From Serratia liquefaciens (lineage in GTDB: Bacteria; Pseudomonadota; Gammaproteobacteria; Enterobacterales; Enterobacteriaceae), in contig JAAXZN010000055.1 of assembly GCA_012719855.1 (NCBI GenBank), positions 1-64,000 of the forward strand: 64,000 nt of DNA. The letters run 5' to 3'. The position numbers and the translations under genes were made by a program. The notes beneath the pieces were generated by a model. That model saw only the letters and a program-made list of their open reading frames with translations. It did no database searches and was not told the DNA's origin. Below are positions 20,308-28,711 of this stretch, in pieces (positions within the stretch are counted from its first letter, which is position 1; the number at the start of each line of letters is the position of its first letter).

Positions 20308-21147
20308 TTAATGGGTAATTACAGCGTTGTCGCTTTCGAGACCTGAACAAATTTCAACCCGGTGCTCACGCAAAATGCGACAGCGTAGAAAAAACAACCG
20401 GGAAATACCGGAAATGTAAGAGCGCACCTGATTGCTGCGCACCACCAACAGGAATTCATCACCGCTGCATTCTGCCGTCTGCGGGCCGGCATAGGCCAGA
20501 ATGTCACGGTTCAGACCAGCACTGACCGCGGCCGAGGTACCGGGCATCGACATAAACACCTTGCAGCTGTTGACCTTGCCAAGGTAAACCTCCTGGCGAG
20601 TCGCAGAACCACTGAGATAACTTGTGATACCGACCACCAACATGATCACGCCCAACGCCACCACGCTGGCCACCGCCCACCAGCGTCGGGAATAACCGGC
20701 ATAAACAGTCTGATTAACGGCGGTTTCGCCAAGCGCCGGGGGTATTTCTTGCTGAACGTGCGGGCGTGTGGCCGCAGGTATTTCTCCGTCGGCAAAACGG
20801 TCTTCCTGGGCTTCGCAGGACTCAACGATTATTTCGTAACGCAGCATAAAACCGACCTTTGGGACGGTCGCAATCACCTCTTCTTCAATACCCAAATTCT
20901 TAATGACCCGGCGTAATTTACTCACGCACTGGTTAAGATTATTGTTTCCAGAAACCATCCCATAATCATCCCAAACCTTCTTGAATATCACCTCCCGCCC
21001 CACGGCTTCACCATGATGCATAATCAATAGCAGCAGTAACCGCTTAGACGGATTAGAAATCGAGATGGGATCATCAGAAAACTCCGTTGGGCTCAAGGTC
21101 CCCGTATCCACATCAAAGATGATATGGTCATTTAATCTATATTTCAT
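20308..21147 (-). CDS. ToxR/CadC-like membrane-anchored transcription regulator
   Basis: This is a 279-aa protein with a cytoplasmic winged helix of the OmpR/ToxR type at residues 1-105. Landmarks are the ISNPSKRLLLLLIMHHGE segment, REVIFKKVWDDYG and the recognition region NNNLNQCVSKLRRVIKNLG. A linker, one transmembrane helix (about 155-177, WWAVASVVALGVIMLVVGI) and a periplasmic domain of about 100 residues with four cysteines follow. No kinase partner is needed for such proteins. Its position upstream of the LuxR-type gene and the ecp operon suggests pilus control. The signal is unknown. Confidence 0.8.
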   Translation of the reverse strand: MKYRLNDHIIFDVDTGTLSPTEFSDDPISISNPSKRLLLLLIMHHGEAVGREVIFKKVWDDYGMVSGNNNLNQCVSKLRRVIKNLGIEEEVIATVPKVGFMLRYEIIVESCEAQEDRFADGEIPAATRPHVQQEIPPALGETAVNQTVYAGYSRRWWAVASVVALGVIMLVVGITSYLSGSATRQEVYLGKVNSCKVFMSMPGTSAAVSAGLNRDILAYAGPQTAECSGDEFLLVVRSNQVRSYISGISRLFFLRCRILREHRVEICSGLESDNAVITH

Positions 21148-21692
21148 TTTTTCACAGGTTTCACTCTAGTGATTATTTATCGCCAGGCGTTAAATGTTAA
21201 TAAAATATTAAGCGACATCTAATCAGGTTAATTATTCAAGCTCAGCTACCAATCGTAATGAAAATCAATTAACGCCACAAAATTGATGTGTTACATTTTA
21301 TCTTATTTGATATAAGAATTTTCTCATAAGACATAACCAAAGATTATACAAACATCACTATCATTGATATATTTATATGTAAAAGATCTTAAAGTTAGTT
21401 TTTTGTTTTGTAAATTACCGCCTTTAAGCTGAAAATTCTCATCATTCATTTAATGCAAGCAATTTTAATAGCAAAGTAACGGGGGGTGAATTTTGACAAC
21501 GTCAGGCTCGCTCAGAAACTGGGGATCCCAGCGTCACATCGGCCTAATTCTGGGCAGAATTAATCTTTTAATGTGGGGGATATTGGGGAAAGAAAAGGTA
21601 AAATGAAAGTAATTGGTTACGAATAACCGCCTTCACCGATCATGTCTGATGCACCACATAACCGATAAATTATCTTGAATCGCGGGCATAAA
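21148..21692. promoter_or_regulatory. AT-rich intergenic region upstream of the ToxR-like gene
   Basis: This 545-base gap is strongly AT-rich in its first 330 bases and presumably contains the promoter of the ToxR-like gene. It also holds a perfect 8-base-arm inverted repeat, TAATTCTG-GG-CAGAATTA (21545-21562), followed on the plus strand by TAATCTTTTA, and a CTGGGGATCCCAG near-palindrome at about 21518. I see no convincing open frame. Confidence 0.5.
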
Positions 21693-23117
21693 TTAATCAA
21701 AGGCAGGGAATGCCAGACTAAAGGTTATGCAGGCAGTATTTTCCCCCGCAGCACAGTGGGCATTTGCCGTACCGCCATGCAGCGTCATGATAGCGCGGAC
21801 GATTGCCAGCCCCAGACCGCTGGCGTGACTTCCCGCACTACGTGCAGCATCGGCACGGTAGAAGCGATCGAACAGCTTATCCAGATGCGTCGGTGAAATG
21901 GGCGGCCCCTGATTGATAACCTGTATCACCAGCCCGCCATTGGCCTGGCTGACGGCCTGCAGCTGAATCTCGCTGTTTTCATCGGCATAACGTATTGCGT
22001 TCGACACCAGGTTGCTCAGTGCACGTTGAAACAGCATCGGATCCGCCGTCCACATCCCCTCGCCCTGGCAAACCAATGTGATACCCCGCTCTTCCGCCAG
22101 GCCTTCGAAATAGTCCGCCACCCGTTGCAGCTGTTGCGCCACATCAAGACGCTGATAGTTCAATACCGCCTGTCCTTCACCGGCGCGGGCCAGAAACAGA
22201 ATGTTTTCCACCATGCGGGAAATCCGCTCCAGCTCCTCCATGTTGTTCGACAATAGCGTTTCATACTCTTCCACGCTTCGGGCCTGATACAGCGCTACCT
22301 GACAGTGTCCCATCAACGCCCCCACCGGGGTACGGATCTCATGTGCCAAATCGGCAGAAAACTGCGTCAAACGCTGATAGCCTTCGTTCAAACGATCCAA
22401 CATGGCGTTAAACGAACGGGTCAGCTGTTGCAGCTCCTTCGGTGCTCCCTGTTCACTCAGCCGGGTCGACAACGTATTCGGCGTTATCACCGCCGCCTGC
22501 GCCGCCATGCGCCACAGCGGCTGCAATCCGCGACGCATCACCCAATACCCCAGTAATGCGATCAGAATAAAGGCCACCACCACGGCTGCCACTATCCGCC
22601 ACAAATAACGCGCCAGCATTTTCTGCTCATTGATCATCACGTGGGCGGCTGAGATCTGAAGCAGGGTGCCGTCCTCCAGCCTGACCAGTGCCGATACGGC
22701 ACGCAATGGCACGCCCTGCTCAGTCTGCCCACTTTGTACTGCACTCAACCGCTGAGGCACACCGACCGGTGTTGGAGTCATCGGTGGCAGGCTCAGCCTG
22801 GCCGGGTTAACGTTGATTAACGGCCTTTGCCCCGGCTGTTGAAAAATCAGTACGTCCTGTTCGTTGCCCAGCATATTTTCGAACAGGCCGGTGTTCGCCG
22901 TCAGACGGTCCAGCGGAAAACGCTGGCTGAGCAAATGGCGGTAGTACTCTACCCGGCCGGTGACCTGCAGATCGCTGCGGGTAGTCATTTCCTGGCGCAT
23001 TGCGCCATACAGGTAACCTCCCGCTCCGCTGACCACCAAAGCCGCCACCAGCGCAAACAACATGGCGCTGCGCAGCGTCAGAGAAAGCGCACGCCAACGT
23101 TGGGCCAGGGCCTTCAT
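21693..23117 (-). CDS. sensor histidine kinase, heavy-metal/CusS-HprS type
   Basis: The chosen ATG at 23117 gives 474 aa and overlaps the response-regulator stop by 4 bases (ATGA), typical of coupled pairs. Layout: first transmembrane helix near 15-38, periplasmic domain to about 160, second helix ([15 protein letters not shown]), HAMP, the H-box [13 protein letters not shown] with His259, then ATPase motifs [16 protein letters not shown] and [18 protein letters not shown]. It looks like the copper/silver and redox sensors CusS/CopS/HprS. The signal cannot be told from sequence. It faces the DUF5666/cytochrome b/oxidoreductase operon. Confidence 0.9.
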   Translation of the reverse strand: MKALAQRWRALSLTLRSAMLFALVAALVVSGAGGYLYGAMRQEMTTRSDLQVTGRVEYYRHLLSQRFPLDRLTANTGLFENMLGNEQDVLIFQQPGQRPLINVNPARLSLPPMTPTPVGVPQRLSAVQSGQTEQGVPLRAVSALVRLEDGTLLQISAAHVMINEQKMLARYLWRIVAAVVVAFILIALLGYWVMRRGLQPLWRMAAQAAVITPNTLSTRLSEQGAPKELQQLTRSFNAMLDRLNEGYQRLTQFSADLAHEIRTPVGALMGHCQVALYQARSVEEYETLLSNNMEELERISRMVENILFLARAGEGQAVLNYQRLDVAQQLQRVADYFEGLAEERGITLVCQGEGMWTADPMLFQRALSNLVSNAIRYADENSEIQLQAVSQANGGLVIQVINQGPPISPTHLDKLFDRFYRADAARSAGSHASGLGLAIVRAIMTLHGGTANAHCAAGENTACITFSLAFPAFD

Positions 23118-23785
23118 GAACGCGGCTCGCAAACGTAACCGATGCCACGCACGCTGTGGATCAGCTTGACCTCGAACGGCCGATCAATTTTTGCTCGCAG
23201 CCGCTTGATGGCGACATCCACCACGTTAGTGTCACTGTCAAAGTTCATGTCCCAGACCTGGGAGGCGATCATGGTGCGTGACAATACCTCCCCCTCGCGC
23301 CGTACCAGGAGATGCAACAACATAAACTCTTTATTGGTCAGCGCGATCACCTGCTCCTGCCGCACCGCTTTACGGCGCAGCACGTCGAGCTGCAAGTCGG
23401 CAATCACATAGTGGTCCGCTTCACGTACCGTGCCACGCCGCAGCAAAGTGCGCAGACGCAACACCAGTTCCGTAAAGGAGAAGGGCTTTATCAGATAATC
23501 ATCGGCACCCAGTTCGAGGCCATGAATGCGATCCTGCACCCCATCGCGCGCGGTCAGAAACAGAATGGGCACATCACTTTTCTTGCGCAGCACCTCGATA
23601 ATCTGCCAACCGTCCAGCCCTGGCAACATCACGTCCAGCACGATAGCGTCATAGCCGTGTTCCAGCGCCCGAAACAGGCCGTCGGTGCCGTTACGCGCCA
23701 AATCGACGCTGTACCCCGCCTCGCCCAGCCCCTTTTTCAGGTAATCACCCGTGCTGATGTCGTCTTCAACCACCAGTATTCGCAT
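23114..23785 (-). CDS. response regulator, CusR/HprR type
   Basis: This is a 223-aa OmpR-family regulator with D8/D9, phospho-acceptor D51 ([13 protein letters not shown]) and KPFSFTEL. Its DNA-binding domain reads [20 protein letters not shown] and [15 protein letters not shown], typical of the CusR/CopR/HprR branch. The ATG at 23785 has GAGG eight bases upstream; an in-frame GTG three codons earlier is less likely. A perfect palindrome with TGACA...TGTCA half-sites lies 53-74 bases upstream, between this gene and the divergent operon, and is the obvious binding site. Confidence 0.9.
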   Translation of the reverse strand: MRILVVEDDISTGDYLKKGLGEAGYSVDLARNGTDGLFRALEHGYDAIVLDVMLPGLDGWQIIEVLRKKSDVPILFLTARDGVQDRIHGLELGADDYLIKPFSFTELVLRLRTLLRRGTVREADHYVIADLQLDVLRRKAVRQEQVIALTNKEFMLLHLLVRREGEVLSRTMIASQVWDMNFDSDTNVVDVAIKRLRAKIDRPFEVKLIHSVRGIGYVCEPRS

Positions 23786-23837
23786 TATCGCCACCTCATG
23801 ACTCTTGCGGAAATACTAGCAGTTCTGGCGGACATTC

Positions 23838-23859
23838 TTGATGACATTAATGTCATCAA
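23838..23859. promoter_or_regulatory. operator palindrome of the CusR/HprR-like regulator
   Basis: This is a perfect 22-base palindrome; its inner 20 bases are TGATGACATTAATGTCATCA. The TGACA-N4-TGTCA layout matches binding boxes of the CusR/CopR class. It lies between the divergent response-regulator gene and the DUF5666/cytochrome/oxidoreductase operon, where it could control both. Confidence 0.8.
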
Positions 23860-23925
23860 ACGGACATGGTGCTGTCCCCGGTGTTCAACCATGCTTAACC
23901 GGCAACCTAAACAAAGGAGAACTTT

Positions 23926-24552
23926 ATGATTACCCGTCATCGTTTTGCCGGTTTACTGCTTTCCACCCTCATGTTGTGCAGCGGTGCGGCCGCCGCGGCT
24001 CAACCCCAAGGCAAGGTGATTGCCCCACTGCGTGGCGTTATCGATCAGGTAAGCGACAGCAGCCTGCAACTCACCGACCGCAAAGGGGAAAAGGTCAGCG
24101 TCAAGCTCAATGACCAGACCCGAGTGCTGAGCGTGTCGAAAGGCACGCTGGATGATATCAAGCCGGACAGCTTTATAGGCACCGCTGCCGTACCGCAGCC
24201 GGACGGCTCTTTGAAAGCGTTGGAAGTGCACGTGTTCGCAGCCAGCCTGCGCGGCACCGGCGAAGGCCACTCGGCCTGGGAATCCGCCGACGGCAAGGTC
24301 GACACCATGACTAACGGCACCGTGGGCAAACTGGTGAAGTCCAACGGACGCACCCTGACCGTCACCTACGGCAACCAGCAAAAAACCGTTAACGTGCCGG
24401 AGGATGTGCCGATCGTCACCCTGGATCCCGGCGATCGCAGCCTGTTGAAACCGGGCGCGCATATCGTGTTGTTCTCCACCACTGACGATAAGGGTGAACG
24501 CGTCGCCTCCCGCATTTCTGCAGGCAAAGACGGCACCGTTCCGCCGATGTAA
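23926..24552 (+). CDS. secreted DUF5666-like protein
   Basis: This is a 208-aa protein with a Sec signal peptide (about 1-25, GAAAAAQPQ at the cleavage zone). The mature part contains two similar beta-rich units, GVIDQVSDSSLQLTDRKGEK and GTVGKLVKSNGRTLTVTYGNQ, each followed by a segment resembling IKPDSFIGTAA or LKPGAHIVLF. This is the pattern of DUF5666 domains, whose function is unknown. The ATG follows AAAGGAG. It is the first gene of the operon, 14 bases before the cytochrome b gene. In the copy-1 module its place is taken by an unrelated secreted protein, the MxKDx repeat protein. Confidence 0.7.
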   Translation: MITRHRFAGLLLSTLMLCSGAAAAAQPQGKVIAPLRGVIDQVSDSSLQLTDRKGEKVSVKLNDQTRVLSVSKGTLDDIKPDSFIGTAAVPQPDGSLKALEVHVFAASLRGTGEGHSAWESADGKVDTMTNGTVGKLVKSNGRTLTVTYGNQQKTVNVPEDVPIVTLDPGDRSLLKPGAHIVLFSTTDDKGERVASRISAGKDGTVPPM

Positions 24553-24566
24553 CTCAGGAGTGCATG

Positions 24567-25175
24567 ATGAAAAGCAACGCGCCGCGGCCGGTGCACCCTT
24601 GGCCGGTTCGCCTTACCCACTGGATTAACCTGTTCGCCATGGTCTGCATGTTCATGAGCGGTTGGGAAATCTATAACGCCTCGCCGCTGTTCGGCTTTCG
24701 CTTTCCGCCGCAGATCACGCTCGGCGGCTGGCTGGGCGGCGCGATTGGCTGGCATCTGGCGGTTATGTGGCTGCTGGCCTGCAACGCACTGTGTTATGTG
24801 CTGTGGAGCCTGTTCAGCGGCCATTTGCGGCGCGATCTGCTGCCGCTTGGCCTCGGCGCGCTGCGGCGCGATATCTGGCAAGCCGTGACGCTGCGGCTCA
24901 AGCATCGGCATGGCCATTACAACGCCATTCAAAAACTGATGTACCTCGGCGTCTTGCTTTTGGGGCTGCTGCTGGTGCTCTCCGGGTTAGCCATTTGGAA
25001 ACCTGTGCAGTTGCAGGGCCTGGTGAGCCTGTTCGGCGGCTTTGACATTGCGCGTTACGTGCACTTTTTCGCCATGTCAGGCATTGGCTTATTTGTGGTG
25101 ATTCACCTGCTGATGGTGATTATCGTGCCGCGCACGCTGTGGGCAATGATAACGGGTGGCAAACATGACGGATAA
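24567..25175 (+). CDS. cytochrome b561-type membrane subunit (copy 2)
   Basis: This is a 202-aa four-helix cytochrome b, clearly paralogous to 9824-10435. Both share the RLTHW and YNASPLF segments, LGGWLGGA and the histidine-bearing ARYVHFFAMSG and VIHLLMVIIVPRTLWAM helices. Two adjacent ATGs exist at 24564 and 24567; CAGGAG ends at 24560, giving the second one the better spacing. It should donate electrons from quinol to the oxidoreductase gene that overlaps its 3' end. Confidence 0.85.
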   Translation: MKSNAPRPVHPWPVRLTHWINLFAMVCMFMSGWEIYNASPLFGFRFPPQITLGGWLGGAIGWHLAVMWLLACNALCYVLWSLFSGHLRRDLLPLGLGALRRDIWQAVTLRLKHRHGHYNAIQKLMYLGVLLLGLLLVLSGLAIWKPVQLQGLVSLFGGFDIARYVHFFAMSGIGLFVVIHLLMVIIVPRTLWAMITGGKHDG

Positions 25176-25932
25176 AAAACAACGCCCTATGGCGCCGGGG
25201 CTGGAACCGGCGCAAAAGAAACAGCTGGTTAATTTGCAGCGCCGCTTGATGCTACGCTCCGGCCTGACGCTGGGGGGCGTCGCCATGCTGACCGGCTGCA
25301 ATCTGCAGGACGGTGACCAGGTGGATAAAGTGCTGTGGGCAATGTCCCGCTGGAACGATCGGGTGCAAGCCTGGTTGTTCAACGGCCAAAAGCTGGCGCA
25401 GACCTACCGTTCGGATCAGATTACCCATCCGTTCCCGTTCAACGCGTATTACCCGGAATACAACGTTCCGGAAGTGGATCTCGCCAGCTACCGGCTGGAG
25501 GTCTCCGGTAAAGTAGAAAAAAAGGCCCCCTGGACGCTGGAACAGCTGCAACGCCTGCCGCAGCAAAGTCAAATAACCCGGTTGATCTGCATCGAGGGCT
25601 GGAGCGCCATCGGTCAGTGGGGGGGCGTGCCGCTGCGCAACTTCCTGCAGCACGTCGGGGCGGATCTTAACGCCCGTTATGTGGGATTCAAATGCGCGGA
25701 CCGCTACTACTCCAGCATCGATATGGCCACCGCACTGCATCCACAGACCCTTTTGGCGCTGGATTTCGGTGGCAAGGCGCTGCCGGCAGATTACGGTTAC
25801 CCGCTGCGTCTGCGGGTGCCGACCAAGCTGGGCTTCAAAAACGCCAAGCATATCGCCGCCATTTTCGTCAGCGATACCCATCCCGGCGGTTACTGGGAAG
25901 ATCAGGGCTATAACTGGTTCAGCGGAATTTAA
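25165..25932 (+). CDS. molybdopterin-dependent oxidoreductase, Tat lipoprotein (copy 2)
   Basis: This is the paralogue of 9025-9813. The twin-arginine region LQRRLMLRSG (residues 24-33) is followed by GLTLGG and the lipobox LTGC (C45), so Tat export with lipid anchoring is predicted. The likely molybdenum ligand is C142 in RLICIEGWSAIGQWGGVPL. The C-terminal segment FKCADRYYSSIDMATALHPQ and the ending GGYWEDQGYNWF are shared between the copies. The start is the ATG 11 bases inside the end of the cytochrome b gene, showing tight coupling. An in-frame GTG lies 9 bases earlier. The substrate is unknown. Confidence 0.85.
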   Translation: MTDKKQRPMAPGLEPAQKKQLVNLQRRLMLRSGLTLGGVAMLTGCNLQDGDQVDKVLWAMSRWNDRVQAWLFNGQKLAQTYRSDQITHPFPFNAYYPEYNVPEVDLASYRLEVSGKVEKKAPWTLEQLQRLPQQSQITRLICIEGWSAIGQWGGVPLRNFLQHVGADLNARYVGFKCADRYYSSIDMATALHPQTLLALDFGGKALPADYGYPLRLRVPTKLGFKNAKHIAAIFVSDTHPGGYWEDQGYNWFSGI

Positions 25933-26055
25933 TTTCTGCGTAGCGCTGCGCAGAGAACTCACCGCCCGCTGGCGCATTTATTCCGACGCTGTTAATAATC
26001 TCGCTAAGACAAGGAAGGTAACTATAGGAAAAGTAATAATAAAAAGGATTTTATT

Positions 26056-26541
26056 ATGGAGATTGATATCACGGAGCATTATACGTTCCGATCGGATGAA
26101 TTCAGATATCAGATTGCGATAAGTAAAGTCGACGGTAAAACAGCCAAATATTACCTTGATTTCAAAAAGATAACCCAGGACATGCGAGCATGGTTCTCGC
26201 CTGTCTATACCGAGCAATGCATTTTAGATAATGCTTATGCTATAGAGTTTTATGATGTTAAAGCGCTAATTTTTGCTGCTCGGCAAGGGCGTTCCGCCTT
26301 CGATACTTATAGCCACATGGGTTATACCTTTTCTGAACGTGAGCGCCTATTCGTCGATGGAATAGGTAAAACTATTATCAACTTCGCCATACAGTATCAG
26401 GCCAGGCTCGTTTTTAGCGTTCCCTTGAGGCCAGCATTGGCCAAAATCTATGATCATCTATTGAAAAAACACGCTCATGGAGTACAGTATTTGTACAAAA
26501 TGGAATTCATAAAGGACGGGCTATATGTCATCGAAATCTAA
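26056..26541 (+). CDS. hypothetical protein, AT-rich orphan
   Basis: I do not recognise this 161-aa protein. It is rich in aromatic and charged residues, without a signal peptide or membrane helix. It contains KKITQDMRAWFSPVYTEQC and a C-terminal stretch around FSVPLRPALAKIYDHLLKK that could be helical. Base composition is clearly more AT-rich than its neighbours, suggesting transfer. The start follows AAAAAGGA. Its last codons overlap the next small gene by 17 bases, so the two look like one operon. A two-gene toxin-antitoxin or effector-immunity unit is possible but unsupported. Confidence 0.6.
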   Translation: MEIDITEHYTFRSDEFRYQIAISKVDGKTAKYYLDFKKITQDMRAWFSPVYTEQCILDNAYAIEFYDVKALIFAARQGRSAFDTYSHMGYTFSERERLFVDGIGKTIINFAIQYQARLVFSVPLRPALAKIYDHLLKKHAHGVQYLYKMEFIKDGLYVIEI

Positions 26542-26725
26542 CGTCTTGCAGCAAGGCCCCGAACAGGACTTTACCTCTTTAAGTATGAAAGAACAGCGCC
26601 TGCAAGCCATACAAGCTTTCCACGAAGCCTGGTGGGAACAAAGATGCCAGGAGTGGCGTGAACGAGGCCGTCTGGGTGAACCAGGGCCGGTCATCACCGC
26701 TTCTCCCACCAACAAAACAACATAA
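26525..26725 (+). CDS. small hypothetical protein overlapping the upstream orphan
   Basis: This is a 66-aa hydrophilic protein with a central helix rich in Arg, Glu and Trp (FHEAWWEQRCQEWRERGRL) and low-complexity ends. Its ATG overlaps the upstream gene's last 17 bases, and GGACGG lies just before it. No domain is recognised. An intrinsic-type hairpin coincides with its stop codon. Cotranscription with the 161-aa protein is likely; function unknown. Confidence 0.5.
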   Translation: MSSKSNVLQQGPEQDFTSLSMKEQRLQAIQAFHEAWWEQRCQEWRERGRLGEPGPVITASPTNKTT

Positions 26726-26742
26726 CCCCCTACGGGGTTATG
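26721..26742. terminator. hairpin between convergent genes
   Basis: CATAACCCC (26721-26729) pairs perfectly with GGGGTTATG (26734-26742) over a CTAC loop, followed by GTCAGTTTTA. It ends the two-gene orphan unit and sits at the end of the convergent ygbI. Confidence 0.7.
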
Positions 26743-26749
26743 GTCAGTT

Positions 26750-27514
26750 TTACTCCCCGGTTGTCATCAGCGTGATATCCGCCTGCAGGATTGCCTCGCG
26801 CGCTGCGGCAGGCAGATTGTCATCGGTAATAATCGCGTCAAATACCGCCATCGGCAGCGCCAGATAGGTGGCTATTTTGCCGTATTTTGAGGTGTCACTG
26901 AGCAGAATGCAGCGACGGCTGGCATCAACGATGGCTTTCTTCACCATCACCTTGTCTTCATTGGGCGTCGACAGGCCACGCATGCTCCATGATGAAGCGG
27001 AAATAAACGCCAAATCGATAAACAACCCGCGTAGCGCCTGAGCCGCCGCTTCACCAACGCAGGAACGGTTCTCGCGGCATACGGTGCCGCCGGTATGTAT
27101 GATCTTGCACTGGCTATGCTCTATCAGATAGCCCGCAATCACAAAATCATTGGTGACCACCGTCAGATCTTCGCGCTCACTGAGGTGCTTTGCCAATGCC
27201 AGCGTAGTGGTACCCGCGTCCAGATAAATGCAGCTGTTGGGAGGGACCTGCCGGGCAGCCAACTGACCGATGGCCGCTTTCTGCTGGCTGTACATCCCTT
27301 CCTTATCCTGATGCGAAGGTTCAATCGCCACCCGTTCTGCGGACTGCACGCCCCCTGACACCGCCAGTACCGCGCCCTGCTCCTCCAGCTTTTGCAGATC
27401 GCGGCGAATCGTCATATGCGATACGCCCAGCCTCTCGGTCAATTCGGCAATGCTGACCACCCCGCGTTCTGATACCAGCGCTAAAATTTGCTGATGACGT
27501 TCTACAGGTATCAC
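26750..27514 (-). CDS. ygbI: DeoR-family regulator of tetronate utilisation
   Basis: This is a 254-aa DeoR-type repressor. The N-terminal winged helix RHQQILALVSERGVVSIAEL...LGVSHMTIRRDLQKLEEQG (about 6-53) is followed by a sugar-phosphate-sensing domain with YLDAGTTTLALAKHL, VVTNDF and the acidic LSDTSKYGK segment. It starts with GTG behind AGAGGG. It is divergent from the threonate/tetronate operon in the same arrangement as E. coli ygbI-ygbJKLMN. Repeated TAATAATTGTGAT motifs in the shared gap are candidate operators. Confidence 0.88.
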   Translation of the reverse strand: MIPVERHQQILALVSERGVVSIAELTERLGVSHMTIRRDLQKLEEQGAVLAVSGGVQSAERVAIEPSHQDKEGMYSQQKAAIGQLAARQVPPNSCIYLDAGTTTLALAKHLSEREDLTVVTNDFVIAGYLIEHSQCKIIHTGGTVCRENRSCVGEAAAQALRGLFIDLAFISASSWSMRGLSTPNEDKVMVKKAIVDASRRCILLSDTSKYGKIATYLALPMAVFDAIITDDNLPAAAREAILQADITLMTTGE

Positions 27515-27796
27515 GGTTCCCTCTCTTTACCGCAGTGATAATAATTGTGATTTTACGTCAATTTTCGTTCGAAGAAAGCGGCCTTTTTGCAGGCCGTGAA
27601 GTCGGTCATGATATCGGTAATTTATTTTACCTATTTTAAAACAGTGAGATAACTCGATACCAACCTTTTTAAGCGCATCTATTAAGGCTCCACTTAATGT
27701 TAATAATTGTGATAACGATCGCTGACTCTGCGTCACAACCCGCTTATATTTAACACAACAAAACAAATTATCACTAAAATTAACAAGGGGTACCAA
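27515..27796. promoter_or_regulatory. ygbI/ltnD divergent control region with repeated motifs
   Basis: The 13-base sequence TAATAATTGTGAT occurs twice in direct orientation, at 27539-27551 and 27701-27713. A related inverted form (AATTATCAC) lies at 27766-27774, close to the ltnD start. The spacing and the shared GTGAT core suggest operators for the DeoR-type YgbI. AAGGGG lies before the ltnD ATG. Confidence 0.6.
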
Positions 27797-28711
27797 ATGA
27801 CACAGCCAGGGGATTTTGCAGTTTGCGTCGTAGGGTTAGGTTCCATGGGAATGGGGGCGGCGAAGTCATGTATTAACGCCGGACTGACAACCTACGGTGT
27901 CGATCTTAACCCGCAGGCACTGGCGACATTGCAACAGGCCGGGGCAAAGCAGGCGGCTACCCGTGCAGACGATTTCGCTGCCGATTTGGATGCCTTGCTG
28001 CTGCTGGTGGTGAACGCTGCTCAGGTGAAGCAGATCCTGTTTGGCGAGAACGGCCTGGCGGCAAAGCTAAAGCCCAATACGCCGGTCATGGTCTCTTCCA
28101 CCCTCTCCGCCGCCGATGCCAGGCAGATCGAACAACAGCTGCTGGCGCTCGGACTGAACATGTTGGATGCCCCGGTTTCTGGCGGCGCGGCCAAGGCGGC
28201 TGAGGGCCAGATAACGGTGATGGCATCCGGCGCAGAATCTACATTCCAACAATTGCAACCGGTGCTGGACGCCATTGCCGGCAAGGTCTATCGCATTGGC
28301 GAAGAGATTGGGCTGGGCGCTACGGTAAAAATCATCCACCAACTGCTGGCTGGTGTGCATATCGCCGCCGGAGCCGAGGCCATGGCGCTGGCTGCCCGGG
28401 CCGGTATTCCTCTGGACGTCATGTACGACGTCGTCACCCACGCCGCCGGCAATTCCTGGATGTTCGAGAACCGTATGCGTCACGTGGTTGACGGCGACTA
28501 TGCTCCCAAATCGGCGGTGGATATCTTCGTGAAGGATCTGGGACTGGTGACCGATACCGCCAAAGCGCTGCACTTCCCATTGCCGCTGGCATCTACCGCT
28601 TTCAATATGTTTACCGCCGCCAGCAATGCCGGTTTTGGTAAAGAGGACGACAGCGCAGTGATCAAGATCTTCACTGGCATCGACCTGCCGCAGAAGAAGG
28701 AGAACGCATAA
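27797..28711 (+). CDS. ltnD: L-threonate dehydrogenase
   Basis: LtnD (YgbJ) oxidises L-threonate to 2-oxo-tetronate with NAD. It is a beta-hydroxyacid dehydrogenase: the Rossmann motif VVGLGSMGMGAAKSC lies at residues 11-25, the substrate-binding signature is in DAPVSGGAAKAAEGQITVM, and the catalytic lysine lies in GATVKIIHQLLAG. At 304 aa it has the family's usual length. Its stop shares one base with the otnK start, so translation is coupled. It is the first gene of ltnD-otnK-otnC-otnI-ygbN. Confidence 0.93.
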   Translation: MTQPGDFAVCVVGLGSMGMGAAKSCINAGLTTYGVDLNPQALATLQQAGAKQAATRADDFAADLDALLLLVVNAAQVKQILFGENGLAAKLKPNTPVMVSSTLSAADARQIEQQLLALGLNMLDAPVSGGAAKAAEGQITVMASGAESTFQQLQPVLDAIAGKVYRIGEEIGLGATVKIIHQLLAGVHIAAGAEAMALAARAGIPLDVMYDVVTHAAGNSWMFENRMRHVVDGDYAPKSAVDIFVKDLGLVTDTAKALHFPLPLASTAFNMFTAASNAGFGKEDDSAVIKIFTGIDLPQKKENA

